A stretch of 35,645 nucleotides of DNA from Candidatus Bathyarchaeota archaeon (GTDB lineage Archaea; Thermoproteota; Bathyarchaeia; Bathyarchaeales; Bathycorpusculaceae). The stretch covers positions 1-35,645 of the forward strand of contig JAOZIH010000012.1 in the NCBI GenBank assembly GCA_026014545.1, read 5' to 3'. Below, in pieces: positions 31,478 to 35,645 of this stretch. Within the stretch, counting starts at the first letter, position 1, and the number at the start of each line of letters is the position of its first letter. Position numbers and translations under genes: made by a program. The notes beneath the pieces are model-generated. The model saw only the letters and a program-made list of their open reading frames with translations, did no database searches and was not told the DNA's origin.

Positions 31478-32181
31478 GCGCATTAACTGTCAAGCTGAAA
31501 ATAGACAACATTGAAGTTGAAGTACCCGAAGGCACAACAATTCTAAAAGCTGCCAGAGACAATGGCATTGAAATTCCAACTCTATGCTCATTGGAAGGCT
31601 TAACCAACTATGGCGGATGCCGCTTATGCCTCGTAGAAGTCAAGGGCGCGCCTAAACTCTTCCCCGCTTGCACAACACCCGTAAGCGCTGGCATGGAGGT
31701 CATAACAAACTCCGAGCAACTCCGCGAGTACCGCAAGATGACCATCCAGCTGCTTCTTTCTGAAAGAACGCATGTATGCTCCGTTTGCGTAGCTAATGAC
31801 CATTGTGAATTGCAGAGCCTAGCAAACAAATTGGGCGTTGATCACTCAATCTTCGAGCGCAACTGGACCCGAAAAGAGATTGATTCCTCGCATGACTTCC
31901 TTGTTATCGACCGAAACCGGTGCATATTGTGCACGCGGTGCATACGTGTTTGCGATGAAATAGAAGGTGTCCACACACTGGATTTGAAGCAGCGAGGTAG
32001 AAAAGCCGAGGTTATAATGGATCTAGATGAAGATTGGGTAAACTCTTGTTCTTGCACATCATGCAGGAAGTGCGCCAAAGTTTGCCCTGTAGGCGCCATC
32101 TACATTGAAGGCGAACCCATCACACGAACCAAGAATAAGGATGTTGCTGAATTTATATTGACAAGGAGACAGCGGAAATGA
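31474..32181 (+). CDS. hoxU: HoxU/NuoG-N-like iron-sulfur subunit
   Basis: A 235-residue relay subunit: an N-terminal plant-type [2Fe-2S] domain (PTLCSLEGLTNYGGCRLCLV, then FPACTTPV), a His-Cys3 [4Fe-4S] site (HVCSVCVANDHC), and two ferredoxin-type clusters, CILCTRCIRVC and CTSCRKCAKVCPVGA. The length matches HoxU of bidirectional hydrogenases and not full NuoG. It connects the diaphorase HoxEF with the hydrogenase module HoxYH. GGAGGGTGA precedes the start; four-base overlaps couple it to both neighbours. Confidence 0.93.
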   Translation: MSALTVKLKIDNIEVEVPEGTTILKAARDNGIEIPTLCSLEGLTNYGGCRLCLVEVKGAPKLFPACTTPVSAGMEVITNSEQLREYRKMTIQLLLSERTHVCSVCVANDHCELQSLANKLGVDHSIFERNWTRKEIDSSHDFLVIDRNRCILCTRCIRVCDEIEGVHTLDLKQRGRKAEVIMDLDEDWVNSCSCTSCRKCAKVCPVGAIYIEGEPITRTKNKDVAEFILTRRQRK

Positions 32182-32720
32182 GCGCCCAAGAAAAAACCCG
32201 AGTTGCAACCATCTGGCTAAGCGGCTGTTCAGGCTGCCACATGTCATTTCTCGACCAGGACGAGCTAATTCTAGATTTGGCTAAAAAAATCCAAGTGGTT
32301 TACGGCCCCCTCGTGGACACGAAGGCTTTCCCAGAGAACGTTGACGTAACTCTCATTGAAGGCGCAGTTGCGAACGAGGAGCAACAGAGCCTACTCAAAG
32401 AGGCACGCGCCAAAACAAAAATCCTAATTTCTCTCGGCGATTGCGCTGTGACAGGAAATGTTCCTGCTTTGAGGAACGCTTGGGAAGACAGTGCAAAGTT
32501 AGTGTTAGAGCGCGGTTACATCGAGAATGCTGACGTGAATAAGCAGATTCCGACAGAAGTTCCAGGATTGCTGGAGAAGGTTAGACCGTTACATGAAGTT
32601 GTGAAAGTAGACTACTTCATTCCCGGTTGTCCGCCGTCAGCCTCTGTCATAAACTATGTGCTAACAGAATTGTTGGCTGGAAGAACTCCTAACATGGAGG
32701 GTAGATCCAAGTATGGTTGA
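32178..32720 (+). CDS. hoxY: HoxY-like [NiFe] hydrogenase small subunit
   Basis: A 180-residue compact small subunit with only the proximal [4Fe-4S] ligands: LSGCSGCHMSF, LGDCAVTG and FIPGCPPSA. It has no signal peptide, so it is cytosolic. The size and the SGCSGCHMS motif are those of HoxY (group 3d) and MvhG-type subunits; the diaphorase genes in front favour HoxY. The start ATG overlaps the hoxU stop (ATGA) with GGAG upstream. Confidence 0.92.
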   Translation: MSAQEKTRVATIWLSGCSGCHMSFLDQDELILDLAKKIQVVYGPLVDTKAFPENVDVTLIEGAVANEEQQSLLKEARAKTKILISLGDCAVTGNVPALRNAWEDSAKLVLERGYIENADVNKQIPTEVPGLLEKVRPLHEVVKVDYFIPGCPPSASVINYVLTELLAGRTPNMEGRSKYG

Positions 32721-32730
32721 GGGGAAGAAT

Positions 32731-34158
32731 ATGGGTAAAGAAATTGAGATACATCCAGTAACGAGAATAGAAGGACACGCCAAGGTAACCATTCATCTGA
32801 ATAAGGATGACAGCGTCAAAGAAGCACGATTCCACGTTCTTGACTTCCGAGGATTCGAGAAATTCAGCGAAGGCCGCCCGTTCTATGAGATGCCCGGCAT
32901 AACTTCAAGATCATGCGGCATCTGCCCAGTTAGTCACCTGCTGGCTTCAGCAAAAGCATGCGATGCAATTGTTGGCGTGAAACCGCCGAAAGCCGCCGTC
33001 CTCTTACGCCGTCTGATGCACATGGGGCAATTGATTCAGTCGCATGCGTTGAGCTTCTTCCATCTTTCCGCGCCAGACCTGCTGCTGGGAATGGACGCCC
33101 CACCAGAAACAAGAAACATTTTCGGTCTAATCGAAAAGAAGCCTGACTTAGCTATTCAAGGGGTCAAACTGCGAAAGTTCGGACAAGAAATCATCGAAAA
33201 AGTAGCTGGCAAACGTATCCACTCATATGACTGGATAATTCCAGGAGGCGCAAAGTGGCCTTTATCCAAGGAAAATGCTGATTACCTTCGCTCTAACCTG
33301 CCTGAAGCATTAGACATTGCGCTTAAGACGCTTAAAATGTTCAAGAGTTCCTTACAAGGATTTGACGATGAGGTGGAGAACTTCGGCAACTTCCCCACTT
33401 ACTACTTGGGTTTGGTAACACCGAAGGGTGGGCTGGAACATTATGATGGCAAGATACGCATAGTCGACGCTGAAGGCAAAATCGTAGCCGATCAGCTTGA
33501 TCCAGAGGCTTATCAGGAGTATATTGGCGAGGCAGTTGAACCATGGTCTTACATGAAGTTCCCCTACTACAAGCCGCTGGGCTACCCAGAAGGAATCTAC
33601 CGCGTAGGCCCATTAGCTCGGCTTAACATAGCTTCGCACTGCGGCACACCATTAGCGGACGAAGAGCTTAAAGAGTTTAAGAAACTCGGCAAAAAAGGCG
33701 TAGTCCAAAGCACTTTCCACTATCACTACGCGCGACTAATAGAACTTCTCTTCTGCCTCGAGACTGCGAAAGAGCTTCTTGAAGACCCTGCCATACTTTC
33801 TGAACGGGTAAGCTCTAAGGCTTCCGTCAACAACGAACAAGGCGTCGGCGTGGCTGAGGCTCCGCGCGGAACATTGATTCACCATTACAAGGTTGACGCG
33901 CAAGGCAGGATTCTGTGGGCTAACATGATAATCGCAACGGAGCACAACAACTTGGCTTTCAACAAGGCAGTAACGCAAGTTGCAAAGAAGTATGTGAAGG
34001 CAAAGCAGCTGCAGGAAGGCATGCTCAATAGGGTTGAGGCGGTTATACGGGCGTTTGATCCATGCTTAAGCTGCGCAACCCATGCCGTTGGGCAAATGCC
34101 CTTGCAAGTGCAGCTCATTGACGCAGAAGGCCGCCTTGTAGACCAAAAAGTCCGTTAA
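32731..34158 (+). CDS. hoxH: HoxH-like [NiFe] hydrogenase large subunit
   Basis: About 475 residues. Active-site ligands are in [12 protein letters not shown] (N-terminal CxxC) and DPCLSCATH (C-terminal CxxC). [15 protein letters not shown] opens the protein. After the final His a 24-residue tail ([20 protein letters not shown], then QKVR) remains; such a tail is cut off by a HoxW-type protease after nickel insertion. The ATG at 32731 has GAGGGG 8 bases upstream and gives the family-typical start; the ATG at 32713 would overlap hoxY. This is the last gene of the hox operon. No maturation protease or hyp gene is in view. Confidence 0.93.
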   Translation: MGKEIEIHPVTRIEGHAKVTIHLNKDDSVKEARFHVLDFRGFEKFSEGRPFYEMPGITSRSCGICPVSHLLASAKACDAIVGVKPPKAAVLLRRLMHMGQLIQSHALSFFHLSAPDLLLGMDAPPETRNIFGLIEKKPDLAIQGVKLRKFGQEIIEKVAGKRIHSYDWIIPGGAKWPLSKENADYLRSNLPEALDIALKTLKMFKSSLQGFDDEVENFGNFPTYYLGLVTPKGGLEHYDGKIRIVDAEGKIVADQLDPEAYQEYIGEAVEPWSYMKFPYYKPLGYPEGIYRVGPLARLNIASHCGTPLADEELKEFKKLGKKGVVQSTFHYHYARLIELLFCLETAKELLEDPAILSERVSSKASVNNEQGVGVAEAPRGTLIHHYKVDAQGRILWANMIIATEHNNLAFNKAVTQVAKKYVKAKQLQEGMLNRVEAVIRAFDPCLSCATHAVGQMPLQVQLIDAEGRLVDQKVR

Positions 34159-34310
34159 CTTTTAGGCTGCCTTCAATTTTCCCTATTTTATTTCGGTATT
34201 GTTCATTTGTAGCAAATAGTTACGGTTTGTTTTTAAGCCATTTGAAAACAGAATGGAGACGGTTATGTCAATTGTAATTCGTTATAAAAAGTGGTTACTC
34301 GAGGTAAAAG

Positions 34311-34320
34311 CATATATACC
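34311..34320 (+). promoter_or_regulatory. TATA box of nadA
   Basis: CATATATACC lies about 45 bp before the nadA ATG, with AAGGCG as the ribosome site just before the start. It separates nadA transcription from the hox operon. Confidence 0.5.
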
Positions 34321-34360
34321 TTCGCACGCGCCTTTTCTGGTCGCAAGTTAAGGCGAAAAA

Positions 34361-35281
34361 ATGAGCTTAACTGAAAAAATCCTGAGCTTGAAAAAGGAAA
34401 AGAAAGCTATAATTCTGGCGCATAATTATCAGAGGCCAGAAATTCAGGATGTAGCCGATTACGTAGGCGACAGTATAGAGCTAAGCCGCAAAGCCATGGA
34501 GGAAAAAGACGCGTCGATCATCGTGTTTGCGGCTGTGGATTTTATGGCTGAATCTGCTGCTATACTTAATCCTTCAAAAAAGGTGCTTTTGCCTTCTTTG
34601 GGCGCGCGTTGTCCTATGGCGCAGATGCTTACGGTTGACGAGATTAAACGGTGGAAGGTGCATTATCCTGACGCGCCTGTGGTGCTTTATGTGAACACTT
34701 TAGCTTCAGCCAAGGCTTACTGCGACATTTGCTGCACATCCGCTAACTTTGTGGAAGTCATAAACTCGCTGGATGCTGATACTATTCTTTTCGGGCCAGA
34801 CCGCAACTTAGCCGAGTATGCAGCGGAGAAGACGGGCAAGACGTTAATTCCTATTCCCGAGTGGGGCTTCTGTCCGACGCATCTGCTTTTCCAGCCTGAG
34901 GATGTGATGGTGCTTAGGATGAAGTATCCTAATGCTAAGGTCATAGTGCACCCGGAATGTAGCGCTGAAATGCGCAAAATAGCTGATTTTGTGGGTAGCA
35001 CCTCAAAAATGTGTCATTACGTGAAAGAGTCTGAGGCTCAAACATTTATTGTTGGCACTGAAGTGGGGCTTCTGCATCGCTTAAAGAAAGAAAATCCGCG
35101 TAAACAGTTCATTTCTGCCTACAAAGACGCTGTTTGCCCAAACATGAAGTTAACAACGCTTGAGAGACTTTACGACTCGCTTAAGCATGAAAAGCACTTG
35201 GTTAAAGTTCCCGATAATGTAGCGCGGAAAGCGCGCATTGCATTGGAAAGAATGTTTGCGGTTAATGGTTTAAAGCGTTAG
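34361..35281 (+). CDS. nadA: Quinolinate synthase
   Basis: A [4Fe-4S] enzyme that condenses iminoaspartate with dihydroxyacetone phosphate to quinolinate in NAD synthesis. At 306 residues it is the standard length. The three cluster cysteines are in GARCPMAQM, HPECSAEM and DAVCPNMK. ILAHNYQRPEIQDVADYVGD at the N-terminus and FAAVDFMAESAAIL are family hallmarks. It has its own TATA box, has no nadB or nadC next to it, and its stop overlaps that of the convergent NikR-like gene by four bases. Confidence 0.95.
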   Translation: MSLTEKILSLKKEKKAIILAHNYQRPEIQDVADYVGDSIELSRKAMEEKDASIIVFAAVDFMAESAAILNPSKKVLLPSLGARCPMAQMLTVDEIKRWKVHYPDAPVVLYVNTLASAKAYCDICCTSANFVEVINSLDADTILFGPDRNLAEYAAEKTGKTLIPIPEWGFCPTHLLFQPEDVMVLRMKYPNAKVIVHPECSAEMRKIADFVGSTSKMCHYVKESEAQTFIVGTEVGLLHRLKKENPRKQFISAYKDAVCPNMKLTTLERLYDSLKHEKHLVKVPDNVARKARIALERMFAVNGLKR

Positions 35282-35645
35282 ACGGAAATTATCATTTCTT
35301 TGAGGATTTTTACGCCTCTTTTTGTGGTGAGTTCATCGCTTAATTCTCGAATATCCGAGGCCTTGCCCTTAACGGCTATCACTTCCAAGCAGTCTCGCTC
35401 GCCTAGGTGAATGTGCATTGTGGACGAAATTAAAGGTGCATGGCGATGCTGTATCTCTGTAAGTTCGCTTTCCAATCCTCTGACTTCGTGGTCGTAAACC
35501 ATTAGCAGCACGCCTACCTGGTCGGCTTTTTCTTCTCCAAGCCATTTTTTATCTGAAACGTAAAGCCTCACGGCATCTTGGATGGCTTTTGAGCGGCTTT
35601 CATAGCCCATTTTGCTGATAATCTCGTCAAACTCCTTCAGAAGGT
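35278..35645 (-). CDS. nikR: NikR-type nickel-responsive regulator, 5' end outside window
   Basis: The frame stays open to the window edge and continues upstream of an internal ATG at 35610 as LLKEFDEIISK, so the gene is truncated at its 5' end. The visible part contains the end of the ribbon-helix-helix domain (SRSKAIQDAVRLYVSD) and an ACT-like metal domain with the nickel-site pattern QHRHAP, then MHIHLGERDCLEV (His-x-His...Cys), followed by AVKGKASDIRELSDELTTKRGV. NikR represses nickel uptake and related genes when nickel is plentiful. Its position beside two [NiFe] hydrogenases fits this. It is tail-to-tail with nadA. Confidence 0.88.
   Translation of the reverse strand, partial: LLKEFDEIISKMGYESRSKAIQDAVRLYVSDKKWLGEEKADQVGVLLMVYDHEVRGLESELTEIQHRHAPLISSTMHIHLGERDCLEVIAVKGKASDIRELSDELTTKRGVKILKEMIISV

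Noticed and set aside
29831-32181. hoxE-hoxF-hoxU as fragments of respiratory complex I or an [FeFe] hydrogenase
   Set aside because: The operon continues directly into [NiFe] small and large subunits with ATGA coupling. There are no membrane Nuo subunits and no H-cluster motif.

Overview
The window looks like a chromosomal piece of an archaeon from the TACK side of the tree, most likely a Bathyarchaeia-type anaerobe. This is inference from gene content. It starts with the 3' end of a ribosomal L38e gene, a protein shared by TACK archaea and eukaryotes and absent from most Euryarchaeota. It also carries archaeal TATA-type promoters, a short archaeal PurA, an HTH_10 (Bat-type) regulator, an ADP-forming acetyl-CoA synthetase and several TTG/GTG starts. 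I see no transposase, integrase, CRISPR array or rRNA. One tRNA gene, tRNA-Pro(GGG), is present.

Layout. 1-2600: end of rpl38e, ilvC of the fungal/Bacteroidetes-like clade, a pilin-like secreted protein, tRNA-Pro and a small zinc-ribbon protein. 2788-8498 (minus): a four-gene cell-surface cassette made of a DUF4956 membrane protein, a membrane-anchored lamin-tail-domain protein, a VTC-domain (polyphosphate-polymerase fold) protein and a 1196-residue Cthe_2159-type beta-helix protein. 8971-13499 (plus): a nitrogen-related locus with an Lrp/AsnC regulator, a ribbon-helix-helix regulator, an Amt ammonium transporter, an ArsB/NhaD/SLC13-like transporter and a small membrane protein. The two transporter genes share an almost identical palindrome-plus-TATA promoter module. 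13656-17298: an F420-type luciferase-like oxidoreductase, a KamA-family radical SAM aminomutase with altered substrate-binding residues, and citrate synthase. 17367-21968 (minus): hcp with an HTH_10 regulator, an HtrA-like protease and purA. 22208-25012: an ADP-forming acyl-CoA synthetase fused to a GNAT domain.

25072-34158 holds two complete cytosolic [NiFe] hydrogenases transcribed divergently from one 316-bp intergenic region. To the left is a group 3b (sulfhydrogenase type) enzyme whose beta and gamma electron-transfer subunits are fused in one 638-residue protein. To the right is a five-gene, translationally coupled HoxEFUYH-type (group 3d) NAD-linked hydrogenase, which to my knowledge is uncommon in archaea. 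A nickel-responsive NikR-type regulator begins at the right edge, tail-to-tail with nadA.

Taken together (inference), the cell exchanges electrons between H2 and NAD(P)H through two soluble hydrogenases, can make ATP from acetyl-CoA, scavenges ammonium under dedicated transcriptional control, and displays a large beta-helix protein on its surface. The two regions most worth follow-up are the surface cassette and the paired hydrogenases. The shared amt/transporter operator is a well-defined regulatory signal.
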